A DNA stretch of 64,000 nucleotides. Origin: Paraburkholderia phytofirmans OLGA172. GTDB lineage: Bacteria; Pseudomonadota; Gammaproteobacteria; Burkholderiales; Burkholderiaceae. The DNA lies in contig NZ_CP014578.1 in the NCBI RefSeq assembly GCF_001634365.1, forward strand, positions 1,984,001-2,048,000, in the 5' to 3' direction. Positions within the stretch are counted from its first letter, which is position 1, and every line of letters starts with the position of its first letter. The position numbers and the translations under genes were made by a program. Shown here piece by piece: positions 6,696 to 15,496 of this stretch. A model generated the notes under the pieces. That model searched no databases, was not told the origin of the DNA, and saw only the letters and a program-made list of their open reading frames with translations.

Positions 6696-8240
6696 ATGCA
6701 CACACAACTTACCGCTGCAATACGGCGAGCGGCGCAGATCAACCCTACCGGACCAGCGGTTGCTGGGCCTGAGGGGACCTTAAGTTGGCCGGAATTGATG
6801 CGCCGGGTCGCCCAAGTTGCGTTTGGCCTTCAGGCTCTGGGTGTCGACGCAGGCGACCGGGTTGCGATCCTGTCCGCCAATTCGGCTCGATTTCTGGAGC
6901 TTTACTATGCGGTACTTTGGACAGGGGCCATAGCTGTTCCGCTCAACACGCGCACCGGTCCTCACGAACTCGAGATCGTGCTTGCCGACTGCAAGCCGGT
7001 AGTGCTGGCCCTCGGAGGTGAATTCGAGAGCCTCGTTTCGATGGTGCCGGTGGCGCGGTCAGGCGTGCGCCATCTCGTTTCGATGGACCGCGCCACGGCG
7101 GCTTCCGGGCTGCTTCCCTACGAGAGCTTGTTGACAGGCGAAGAGAGGGTTGACGCCGGACGAAGCGGGGACGATACAGCGGCGATTTACTACACCGGGG
7201 GCACGACGGGCGCGCCGAAGGGCGTGATGTTGTCCCACGCGAACATCATGGCGCACTGCCTCGGTATGTGTTTCCCCCTTGCACTTTCCCGCTCCATGAA
7301 GCATCTGCACGCCTCCCCTATGTTTCACGTCGCGGATACGGCAGGAATCTTTGCGACAACGATGGTTAGCGGTACACACTATTTTGTTCCCCGGTTCGAC
7401 GCGGTCATGGTCATGGACGAAATAGAACGATCCGGCATCACGCATATTTCACTCGTGCCGACAATGATCAACCGCATTGCGTCGTCACCGCGCGCGCGCG
7501 AGTTCGATCTGAGTTCGGTGCAGACAATCTACTATGGCGGTTCGCCGATGCCCGAACGCGTCATCGACGACATCATTTCGTTGATGCCCGTGACGCGCCT
7601 CGTACAGGGATATGGGCTCACCGAGTCTTCGCCAACCTTGTCGATTCTTCAGCACGAGGACCATCTGGGCCTGACGGATAGGAGGCGGCGCCGCTCGGCT
7701 GGTCAGGCTTCGCTCGGTGTCGAGCTTGCCATTCTCGACGAAAACGGCGAGAGCGTGCGGCCCGGAGAAAATGGTGAAATCTGTGCCCGTGGTGCCAATA
7801 TCACCGCGGGCTATTGGAACCGGCCCGAACAGACGAGCGAGGCGCTTACGGGGGGCTGGCTGCATACTGGCGATATCGGTTTCATGGATGAAAACGGCTT
7901 TCTCTACGTCGTAGATAGAATAAAGGATCTGATCATTTCAGGCGGTGAAAACGTTTATTCGATTGAAGTTGAGAACTTGATCTACCAGCATCCCGCAGTA
8001 CAGATGTGCGCGGTAATCGGCTTGCCGAGTCCTTCATGGGGCGAGAGCGTGCATGCGGTGGTGAGTTGCAAGGAAGGATTCTTTATCTCTGCCGAAGACG
8101 TGTTACAGCACTGCCGCGAACGACTGGCCCGTTACAAGGTTCCCAAAAGCGTAAGCATAAGAAACCGGGACTGGCCGATGTCGGCTGCTGGAAAGGTACT
8201 GAAGACCGAGCTTCGCAAAGAATATTCGTCGAGTACTTAG
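6696..8240 (+). CDS. Acyl-CoA synthetase (AMP-binding enzyme)
   Basis: A 514-residue adenylate-forming ligase. The P-loop YTGGTTGAPKGVMLSH (about 164-179), the adenine motif GYGLTESSP, the hinge GWLHTGDIGF with VVDRIKDLIISGGENVYS, and the C-terminal catalytic Lys in AAGKVLKTELR are all present. The enzyme is therefore apparently intact and should convert a carboxylate plus ATP and CoA to an acyl-CoA. With the SDR and the dehydrogenase remnant it suggests a beta-oxidation-like path. Chain length or aromatic specificity cannot be assigned. Confidence 0.92.
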   Translation: MHTQLTAAIRRAAQINPTGPAVAGPEGTLSWPELMRRVAQVAFGLQALGVDAGDRVAILSANSARFLELYYAVLWTGAIAVPLNTRTGPHELEIVLADCKPVVLALGGEFESLVSMVPVARSGVRHLVSMDRATAASGLLPYESLLTGEERVDAGRSGDDTAAIYYTGGTTGAPKGVMLSHANIMAHCLGMCFPLALSRSMKHLHASPMFHVADTAGIFATTMVSGTHYFVPRFDAVMVMDEIERSGITHISLVPTMINRIASSPRAREFDLSSVQTIYYGGSPMPERVIDDIISLMPVTRLVQGYGLTESSPTLSILQHEDHLGLTDRRRRRSAGQASLGVELAILDENGESVRPGENGEICARGANITAGYWNRPEQTSEALTGGWLHTGDIGFMDENGFLYVVDRIKDLIISGGENVYSIEVENLIYQHPAVQMCAVIGLPSPSWGESVHAVVSCKEGFFISAEDVLQHCRERLARYKVPKSVSIRNRDWPMSAAGKVLKTELRKEYSSST

Positions 8241-8378
8241 CGTCGTGCAGTGGGACATGCATCGGGTTTCGCGGACGGAAGTTACACCGCGACTTTCCCG
8301 ATGCGGCAGTCATTCTCCAGGCGCTTGTTTCAGGCGGAAAGAGCCGCCCAACTATTCCTATTGAAGTAAGGAGACGAC

Positions 8379-9686
8379 ATGTCTGACACTTTCACGGAGA
8401 TTCGCTATGCGGACAAAGACATCGGAGCGCAACGAAGGGCCTTGTGGATAACAGTCACAGGTAATCTCCTGGAGTGGTTCGACTGGACGATCTACGCCAC
8501 GTTCGCGCCATTCATCGCGAAGGCGCTCTTTGCCCCTGCCAATCCTGTATCGGCGCTCTTGCAGACGCTGGCGATCTTTGCGGTGGGTTTTGTCGCTCGC
8601 CCAGTCGGCGGTCTGGTATTCGGGAGATTCGCCGATACTCATGGCCGCCGGACCGCGCTCGTCGTAACCATGCTGCTGATGGCCGCGGGAAGCTTGCTGA
8701 TCGCTTTCATTCCGTCTTATGCGAAAGCGGGACTGGCTGCCTCGGTGTTGCTTCTTGCAGCCCGTCTGGTGCAAGGTCTCGCACACGGAGGAGAGAGCGC
8801 CGCGGCTTACGTCTACGTAGGCGAGATCGCCCCCTCCGCCTCCCGGGGAATGTGGTCAAGCAGCTTTTTCTCGAGTATCACCGCAGGCGTGATACTCGGA
8901 AGCCTGCTTGGCGTGCTTCTGACGCAACTGCTGAGCACGCAAGACTTGCTCTCATGGGGATGGCGTATTCCGTTCGGGTTCGGTGCGGTGCTTGGTCTCT
9001 ACACGTTTCATCTTCGGCGTACCGCAATGGAGTCCGAGGTATTTCGCAAGACGAAAAGGCACGCCGCTGAAAAAACTTCCTCTACGAAATTTTCGCGGGC
9101 TTACTTCCTCAACTGCCTTCGCATGTTTGTCCTGCTGAGTGCTACGGTAGTCGTCTACTACACGTGGCTGAGCTTCGCTACTTCCTATGCGATTGTGACG
9201 AAAGGCATAGCGGCAAAAAGTGCGTTCATCGCGAGTCTGGCTGCGCAGTTGATTTGCCTTCTTGCAATGCCACTGTTCGGCCGGCTCTCGGACAAAGTTG
9301 GACGTCGGCCGCTTGCCCTTGTCACCACGGTAGGTTTTGTTTTGTTGTCGTTCCCACTCGATGCGATTTTCACCAGCAGCGGCTGGTCGCTATTTGTGGC
9401 GCAAAGTGTGGCGCTCGTTCTGTTCGCAAGCGTGGGCTCCATCTATCCGGCAATGATGTGCGAGCAACTCGCGACAGGTGGGCGGGGAGTCGGCATCGGA
9501 TTTGTGACTTCGCTTTCGGCTGCCGTGTTCGGGGGCACCGCTCCTTATCTGAACACATGGCTCAGCGCTATGGGGTCGCATTGGATCTTCACGGCCTATA
9601 CCGTGGGCCTCAATGTTCTGGCAACTATTGCCATTCTGTTCATGCCCGAGACGAAAGGGGCCGATCTTCAGACGAGCGGCGTTTAG
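8379..9686 (+). CDS. MFS transporter, metabolite:H+ symporter type
   Basis: A 435-residue membrane protein with about 12 hydrophobic helices. The early sequence GNLLEWFDWTIYATFAPF and the loop GRFADTHGRRTAL (helix 2-3, the MFS signature) are characteristic of the metabolite:H+ symporter branch (citrate, shikimate, proline/betaine and dicarboxylate uptake). A second GRLSDKVGRRPL appears in the second half. A strong AAGGAG site precedes the ATG. Placed after the acyl-CoA ligase, it probably imports the organic acid that the ligase activates. Confidence 0.9.
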   Translation: MSDTFTEIRYADKDIGAQRRALWITVTGNLLEWFDWTIYATFAPFIAKALFAPANPVSALLQTLAIFAVGFVARPVGGLVFGRFADTHGRRTALVVTMLLMAAGSLLIAFIPSYAKAGLAASVLLLAARLVQGLAHGGESAAAYVYVGEIAPSASRGMWSSSFFSSITAGVILGSLLGVLLTQLLSTQDLLSWGWRIPFGFGAVLGLYTFHLRRTAMESEVFRKTKRHAAEKTSSTKFSRAYFLNCLRMFVLLSATVVVYYTWLSFATSYAIVTKGIAAKSAFIASLAAQLICLLAMPLFGRLSDKVGRRPLALVTTVGFVLLSFPLDAIFTSSGWSLFVAQSVALVLFASVGSIYPAMMCEQLATGGRGVGIGFVTSLSAAVFGGTAPYLNTWLSAMGSHWIFTAYTVGLNVLATIAILFMPETKGADLQTSGV

Positions 9687-9834
9687 CATCAACAGTCTTT
9701 CAGTCGATCCGCTACCTACATTCAGTTAGCCCGTCTATCGGATAGCGGAGAAGTCACGCCCGTAGCATCCATATTTCACGCGATCATGCAAGAGATATGT
9801 TATGTATAACTAACAAGTTGGGATGGTTATGGAA

Positions 9835-10947
9835 ATGAAAAAATCCGGATTGGCGGTGATTGGGTTGATCTGCTTGATGAACAATGCACATGCCCAAAGC
9901 AACGTAACGCTGTACGGGATCATCGACACGGCCATTACCTATGCGAAATCGGGCAATGGATCCGGCAATCTCGTTGCACTGGAATCTGGGGTCAGCAACG
10001 GGAGCCGGTTCGGCCTGACGGGGACGGAGGATCTGGGCGGGGGCCTGAAGGCGAAATTTGTGGTGGAAAATGGCTTTGCCACCAACACTGGCGCTTTTCA
10101 ACAGGGCGGACTGTTGTTTGGGCGCCAGGCATGGGTCGGGCTGACGTCTACATCGGGGTGGAGCGTCACGGCAGGCCGTCAGAATTCACCAATGAGCCTG
10201 GCGTTGATCGCCTCTGACGCCAATGCACAGATCTACTGGGGCAATACGCAAGTCAGCGGAAACGGCGTATATCAAAGCCGGTCGGCAACCGCCTCGGATG
10301 CCGGGTTTCAGGCAACCAGCCGTGTCGACAATTCGATTCTGGGTACCTGGGTGCTACATGACCTGACGCTCCGATTGATGGTTTCTACAGGGGACGGAAA
10401 CTCGAGGGACAGTGGCAGATTGTTGAGCGGCAGCGCGACGTATGCATCAGGGCCTGTGATGTTCACGACGAGCTTTACGCGATTTCGCCAATATGCAGCG
10501 GATATAACGCCGCTTGCGGACCCCGCGTGGGAGACGGAAGTGATGGTGGGTGGTTCATTCGACTTCAAGGTGGTACAGGTATTCGCTGGCTATTACCGCT
10601 TTAATCCATCAAGTGACAACACGACTATCACCGCGCAGACGTTTTCGAATACGTACACGTATTGGCTTGGTGTCCGCATTCCGGTCATCTACACAGATCG
10701 GATCATCGCCGAGGCTCTGCGAACAGAGTTCGACTATTCAAACGGACATGGCGCGGGAACCACCTTGGGCATTACATACGAGCATCCGCTTTCCAAACGA
10801 ACGATCGTCTATGCAAGTTATGGTCAGATCAACAACGACTCGAGATCTGCGGCGATTTTGTGGGCCGGAACGGCCGCGCTCAATTACCCCACCGTGTTGG
10901 GAGCAAGCCCCAAAGCATTCTCGGTTGGTATCAGGCACTTGTTCTGA
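9835..10947 (+). CDS. Gram-negative porin, Burkholderia type
   Basis: A 370-residue outer-membrane 16-strand porin. The signal peptide (MKKSGLAVIGLICLMNNAHA) is followed by QSNVTLYGIIDT, the standard mature start of betaproteobacterial porins. The middle carries GSRFGLTGTEDLGGGLKA and FGRQAWVGL, and the protein ends in Phe (GIRHLF), needed for Bam-dependent insertion. In-frame ATGs at 9823, 9829 and 9835 compete; 9835 gives the cleanest signal peptide. It probably admits the substrate of the neighbouring MFS permease. Confidence 0.93.
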   Translation: MKKSGLAVIGLICLMNNAHAQSNVTLYGIIDTAITYAKSGNGSGNLVALESGVSNGSRFGLTGTEDLGGGLKAKFVVENGFATNTGAFQQGGLLFGRQAWVGLTSTSGWSVTAGRQNSPMSLALIASDANAQIYWGNTQVSGNGVYQSRSATASDAGFQATSRVDNSILGTWVLHDLTLRLMVSTGDGNSRDSGRLLSGSATYASGPVMFTTSFTRFRQYAADITPLADPAWETEVMVGGSFDFKVVQVFAGYYRFNPSSDNTTITAQTFSNTYTYWLGVRIPVIYTDRIIAEALRTEFDYSNGHGAGTTLGITYEHPLSKRTIVYASYGQINNDSRSAAILWAGTAALNYPTVLGASPKAFSVGIRHLF

Positions 10948-11088
10948 CTGCCTTATCGAGGGGGACGAACGCGCTGCAGGCCGTCCAGTTGCCGACATGA
11001 GTATCGGCTGGTGTCCGAAGGTACTGGCTCAACCCAATGCCTTCGGAACCTTTAACCGGCGCCTCGGCAATGCGCAGCGCCTGCTGTC

Positions 11089-11733
11089 TTAAGCAGACCC
11101 TGGATAACGAGGCCGATGCATCTGGAAATGCGCATCGGAAGAAATTTCGAAATAGTCGGCCATGCCGCCACCGCGCAGGACCGGATGCGCGGCCGCTGTA
11201 TCGTAGACGCCGTCACGCAGAAGCGTCTTGTCGATATGAACGCCCACGACCTCGCCGAGTACGAGCCATGTCTGGACGGCATCTCCATCAATCTTTTTGA
11301 GCTGGATAATTTGGGTACAACGACATTCGAAGCGGACGGGACTTTTCTCGACCAATGGAACGTCCACAACGCGTCCTGACAATGAGCTCAAACCCGCCAG
11401 TTTGAATTCGTCGATTTCCTTTGGTGTTGACGCAGAGCTCGTATTCATTTGGTGTGCGAGCGAGCGTGTTGTCAGGTTCCAGCCGAAAAGGCCCGTTTCC
11501 CGAATGTTCAGCAGCGAATCTTTCGACCCTATGCTCGAAAATCCGACGATGGGGGGCGTGTAGTTGAACGCGTTGAAGAAGCTATACGGCGCGAGGTTGG
11601 CGACCCCATTGGCATCCCGCGTTGAGATCCAGCCAATTGGCCGTGGGCCAACAATCGCATTGAATGGGTCGTGGGGTAATCCGTGACCAAGCGAAGGTTC
11701 GTAGAAATGATAGTGCGGTGCTTTCAGTTCCAT
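11089..11733 (-). CDS. Flavin reductase-like, FMN-binding split-barrel protein
   Basis: A 214-residue flavin-reductase-like domain protein. Motifs include the N-terminal FNAIVGPRPIGWISTRDANG and NLAPYSFFNAFNYTPP, the FMN-phosphate region of this fold. Such proteins supply reduced FMN to partner monooxygenases or act as small flavin oxidoreductases. GAGGAG precedes the ATG. It faces away from the IS remnant and ends against the porin gene. No monooxygenase lies next to it, so its partner is unclear. Confidence 0.85.
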   Translation of the reverse strand: MELKAPHYHFYEPSLGHGLPHDPFNAIVGPRPIGWISTRDANGVANLAPYSFFNAFNYTPPIVGFSSIGSKDSLLNIRETGLFGWNLTTRSLAHQMNTSSASTPKEIDEFKLAGLSSLSGRVVDVPLVEKSPVRFECRCTQIIQLKKIDGDAVQTWLVLGEVVGVHIDKTLLRDGVYDTAAAHPVLRGGGMADYFEISSDAHFQMHRPRYPGSA

Positions 11734-12236
11734 TTCCGTCTCCTCATGTTTTGTCGAGGTATCACGCAGTCCAAAGTGAATCTCTGCTTGTGGAGGTGAG
11801 TTTATGTTGTCTGGTTAACGTGGCGATGCCAAAGGCACTCCGCTTTTCAAGGCATTGAATAACCAGAACGTAGGGGGCTACACTGAGGCGTGCAGGGAGG
11901 TGCCTGAGTCTGCGGCTCCTTTTCCTTTGTCGCGTGTTAAAGGACTGCGGCGTTACGGGATATGAACCTTGCCATCACCATGGGTCACAAGTTATCTGAC
12001 GCAACTGCGTTACTCTCAATGTCGAACCCCAGAATAATCGCATATGCGCGTAATTTCAAGCTGAAACTGATACGAACGAACATTGTTGGAGATGAACAAA
12101 AATTGAATTCACCTGCGGCAAACGCGGTGAGTTTTGCAGGGCGCGGAATATTCAGCCCGCCGGCCACGACGCGATGACGCCGATTGGCCGGGACAACCGT
12201 TGCCGTTTACTGCAAGACGTCATTCAACCGGCGTTG
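11734..12236. other. Intergenic region without supported gene
   Basis: About 500 bp between the flavin reductase and the IS5-type remnant. Short frames exist (for example 71 codons at 11962 on the plus strand) but they lack ribosome sites and recognisable protein features. The promoter of the flavin reductase must lie at the left end. Confidence 0.5.
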
Positions 12237-12996
12237 TTACATGGAGGCAAGGTTGGACTGAACATGCCCGTTGCCCTGCGGACTATGCTGCTTGAACCTT
12301 ACTGCGGACGGACTTCGGGCGTGCGGCAACCAGCATGCGGTTGAGCACCGCCACGCCGATGGCCGCTTCGGTTTGCTGGGCATCAGGGGCGCGTGCCGGC
12401 AGCCGCGCACCGCCGTCGATCGCGGTGGAATCACGATCTGTGCGGCCGCGCTATGCTGTGCGACCGTCTGGTACGTCGGGGCGCCGGCATAGGCGCCATC
12501 GCCGATGAACCGCCCGATCTCGCCCGGGTCTGCTGCTAGCAGCGACGCGACCTGCGAGGGATCGTCTCCCTCCTGAGCGGTGAGCGTGTGCGCCACGATC
12601 CGCCCCGTGCTGGCATCGACCGCCAGATGCAGCTTGCGCCAAGTGCGGCGCGATGCTGACTGCGCGGCGGCTCAGTGTGGTGTGATCGAGAATCGGCAGC
12701 GTCAGCCCCATCAACTGGAGCACCGAACCGAGCAGTCCTTCAGTCTGGCGCAAGCGCATCCGAAACACGCTGCCCAGCATCAGGGCCGTTTCAATCGCCA
12801 GACCCGAATAGCGCGGCTGGCCGCCCGGCGTGGTGCGGCGAGGCGCCTGCCACTGCGTCGGCGCCACGGGCTTGATCCACAGCGTCGGACTGCCTCGGCT
12901 ACGCAGGCCCGCTTCGTACTCCGGCCAGTTCCACACGATGCGCCATCTTCGGATGCGATGACGGCCATCTCCAATGCGGCCCACATCCCGTCTCAA
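12237..12996 (-). mobile_element. IS5-family transposase remnant, internally deleted
   Basis: On the minus strand, NWPEYEAGLRSRG through GLTLPILDHTTLSRRA is the N-terminal part of an IS5-type DDE transposase. In another frame, WRKLHLAVDAS, AHTLTAQEGDDPSQV and GDGAYAGAPTY give the middle. In a third, AQQTEAAIGVAVLNRML gives the C-terminus. Two internal segments are missing (after TTLSRRA and after IPPRSTAV), so it cannot encode active transposase. No intact terminal repeats were identified. A 133-bp piece is duplicated in inverted orientation at 15252-15384. Confidence 0.8.
12538..12670 (-). repeat. 133-bp inverted repeat, left copy
   Basis: The minus strand of this segment matches 15252-15384 over 133 bp without gaps and with about 2 mismatches. 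It includes the same deletion junction inside the IS5-type transposase gene, so the two copies share a recent common source. Confidence 0.85.
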
Positions 12997-13492
12997 TGTT
13001 GAGACAGGTTTTGCGGCACTTCGATTCTTGTTCGTTGCCGTCTGGCTGCGCTGAATATTCGATAGGAACCCTCGCTCTAGCCTTATGGGCGCTGGACGCG
13101 TGGGGTGGCATGGACATGACCGCTTACATGCGAAATGATCATTTCCAACCAGGTCAAGCCTCTGACGTGTAACGGTTGCGAAACATTAGGCGCCTGTCTG
13201 GCACTCGTCGACCGCACGGGAACAACGCCGCTTGTCGCGTAGCAAGCGTTTGCGCCCTCATGGCACGGTCATTGCTGTATGAGCCTCACAAGCGAGTCTG
13301 TTGCGGCCGATATCAAGCCTGAACAATCCACGGAAGCGATACCAGAACCTCGCACGCGTGATCGTGGAAAGGCCAATGCGCTTTCGACGCAAGCGGTGGG
13401 ACCATCGAAAAACAAATCCATAAACGCCGGACTAATAGTTCGCATTACATATTAAATGTCACGGGTGAAGGCGGCATCTGGAGGGGAAGCTC
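12997..13492. other. Intergenic region; one doubtful 58-codon frame
   Basis: Nearly 500 bp between the IS remnant and the DUF2844 gene. A 58-codon plus-strand frame (13279-13455, starting MSLTSESVAAD) has no ribosome site and no known motif. The AT-rich stretch around 13436-13456 may hold the promoter for the DUF2844-DUF3443 pair. Confidence 0.4.
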
Positions 13493-13951
13493 ATGAGATC
13501 GATATATCGTACTGGCATTGCTCGTGCAACGCTCGTGGTGACTTGTGCGCTGTCTTTACCCGCACAGGCCGCCCTTGGCGAAAGAGTCAGCAGCGTAGGC
13601 AGCGACCAGGTTCGCATGCATGCCACGGCACACGGCGCCACATCGCAATTCGCGTACACGGTGCATCTGATTACGCTGCCGTCGGGCACCGTGGTGCGCG
13701 AGTATGTCGCGGCGAACGGAATCGTGTTCGGCGTCGCGTGGGAAGGCCCGACCTTGCCGAACCTGAAGGCTGCACTGGGCGAGGCTTTCGATCAATACGT
13801 CGCGGCCACCGCGACGCGCCGGGCAACCCCGCTTGCCGTTTCGAACGATGCGCTGGTGGTGTTCTCGGGCGGCCATTTACGTGCGTTCGCGGGTTACGCG
13901 TATCTGCCGCAAGCGCTCCCCGCTGGCGTCGACGCCAGTGTCATTCAATAG
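13493..13951 (+). CDS. DUF2844 secreted protein
   Basis: A 152-residue exported protein of unknown function. A Sec signal peptide of about 26 residues ends in LPAQAALG. The mature part has the DUF2844 pattern: TLPSGTVVREYVAANGIVFGVAWEGPTLP in the centre and GGHLRAFAGYAYLPQALP near the C-terminus. A strong GGAGG site precedes the ATG. Its stop is 11 bp before the DUF3443 start, so the two are almost certainly one operon. Paired occurrence suggests a joint role in the envelope (inference). Confidence 0.85.
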   Translation: MRSIYRTGIARATLVVTCALSLPAQAALGERVSSVGSDQVRMHATAHGATSQFAYTVHLITLPSGTVVREYVAANGIVFGVAWEGPTLPNLKAALGEAFDQYVAATATRRATPLAVSNDALVVFSGGHLRAFAGYAYLPQALPAGVDASVIQ

Positions 13952-13961
13952 CGGAGCTATC

Positions 13962-15233
13962 ATGCCCGCTCCGGGTTTGCTCCATAATTCAGATTGGCTT
14001 TTAAAGCTGCTCGCCGCTACATTGCTTGCAGTGTTGGTGGTCGGATGCGGCGGCGGCGGTGGGAGCAGCAGTTCATCCGGCACGTTGGCACCCGCGCAAT
14101 CGCTCACGAATATAGCCCCCGCGCCCCAAGCGCTAGCCTCTAACGCAGCAGCGGTGACCGTCGATTTCGGCGTAATCGGTGTGCCGAATATACCCTTCGT
14201 CAGCGTTACGCTGTGCGTGCCGGGCACGACGCAGTGTCAAACCATTGATCACGTGCAAGTCGACACGGGCTCCTCGGGGCTGCGGGTGTTCGCCGCTCAG
14301 TTGCCGGTGCCTTTGGCGCTGCCGCAGGAGCAGGATGGCGCCGGCAATCCGCTTGCCGAATGCATGCAGTTCTTCGACGGTTATACATGGGGCTCGGTGC
14401 GGCTTGCTGATGTACAGATCAGCGGCGAAAAAGCCGCGTCGTTGCCGATTCAGGTGATCGATCAGGACTATAGCGCAACGCCGTCGGACTGCAGTAGTGT
14501 CGGCGCGTCGCGGAACACCCCTACGAGTCTGGCGGCCAACGGAGTGCTCGGCATTGGCGTGTTCAAGCACGATTGCGGTCCGGCCTGCGTGCAGAATGCA
14601 GTGCCGGCGACCTACTACAGTTGCGTGGGGACCAGTTGCACGTCGATCGCCGTCGCCGAAAACGTGCAGGTTGCCAATCCGATTCCCTACTTCGCGACCG
14701 ATAACAACGGTTCGATTTTGCTGTTGCCAGCCGCGTCGTCAGGCGGCGAAGCCTCGCTCAGCGGGCAACTGGTGTTTGGCATTGGCACGCAGAGCAATAA
14801 CGGCTTGGGCAGTGCGCAGGTGATCGGGGTCAGTCCGTCCACCGGCACGTTCAGCACAGTGCAAAATGGCACGACCTACTCGAGGAGCGTCATGGACAGC
14901 GGCTCGACCGGGCTCTTCTTTCAAACCAGCGCGCTACCGGTCTGCGCAACTCCAAACAACTCGTTTTACTGCCCTGCATCGACCCAGCAGTTGAGCGCGA
15001 TGATTGAAGGTGTGAATGGTGCGATCAGTGCTGTCTCATTTGCTGTCGGCAATGCCGCGGAACTCAGGCTGAATGATGCCGGCGATTCGGTGATGCCGCT
15101 GCTTGCCGGTCCGGCATTCGCCACCCCGACTATCTTCGTCTGGGGCATGCCATTTTTCTACGGGCGTAACATCTATGCTGCCGTCGAGCAACAATCGACG
15201 CCTGCAGGAAAGGGGCCATATATTGCGTACTGA
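13962..15233 (+). CDS. DUF3443 lipoprotein, pepsin-like aspartic-protease candidate
   Basis: A 423-residue predicted lipoprotein: a hydrophobic signal ends in LVVGC (Cys29), followed by a Gly/Ser linker. The start is the ATG at 13962, with GGAG upstream; the longer frame upstream reads over the DUF2844 gene. The mature region shows VQVDTGSSGLRVF (Asp101), ANGVLGIGV (about 192-200), SGQLVFGIG (about 267-275) and VMDSGSTGLFF (Asp312). These match in order the D-T-G-S, GILGLG, LTFG and second D-S/T-G motifs of bilobal pepsin-type proteases. The family is officially uncharacterised; the protease assignment is inference from these motifs. Several Cys residues suggest disulfides. Confidence 0.8.
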   Translation: MPAPGLLHNSDWLLKLLAATLLAVLVVGCGGGGGSSSSSGTLAPAQSLTNIAPAPQALASNAAAVTVDFGVIGVPNIPFVSVTLCVPGTTQCQTIDHVQVDTGSSGLRVFAAQLPVPLALPQEQDGAGNPLAECMQFFDGYTWGSVRLADVQISGEKAASLPIQVIDQDYSATPSDCSSVGASRNTPTSLAANGVLGIGVFKHDCGPACVQNAVPATYYSCVGTSCTSIAVAENVQVANPIPYFATDNNGSILLLPAASSGGEASLSGQLVFGIGTQSNNGLGSAQVIGVSPSTGTFSTVQNGTTYSRSVMDSGSTGLFFQTSALPVCATPNNSFYCPASTQQLSAMIEGVNGAISAVSFAVGNAAELRLNDAGDSVMPLLAGPAFATPTIFVWGMPFFYGRNIYAAVEQQSTPAGKGPYIAY

Positions 15234-15251
15234 GCCGCCGCGCGCGAAGTA

Positions 15252-15384
15252 CCGCCGCGCAGTCAGCGTCGCGCCGCACTTGGCGCAAGCTGCATCTGGC
15301 GGTCGATGCCAGCACGAGGCGGATCGTGGCGCACACGCTCACCGCTCAGGAGGGAGACGATCCCTCGCAGGTCGCGTCGCTGCT
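15252..15384 (+). repeat. 133-bp inverted repeat, right copy (IS5 transposase fragment)
   Basis: Plus-strand copy of the defective IS5-type transposase segment at 12538-12670, starting 18 bp after the DUF3443 stop. Only this internal piece is present. Together the two copies bracket the DUF2844-DUF3443 operon in head-to-head orientation. Confidence 0.85.
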
Positions 15385-15496
15385 GGTCCGGCCTTGTCTC
15401 CATGCAACAACGCATGCATGGAGACCTTCTATCAATAATGGGTTTGTGTCACAGCGGCTGGCGGAGTTGCACGCCTGCCGCTGGATTTCGACGCGC

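Noticed and set aside
11962..12177. A 71-codon plus-strand frame between the flavin reductase and the IS remnant
   Set aside because: No ribosome site or recognisable feature, and an equally long frame lies on the opposite strand.
13279..13455. A 58-codon plus-strand frame before the DUF2844 gene
   Set aside because: No ribosome site, no family similarity, and composition not distinctive.
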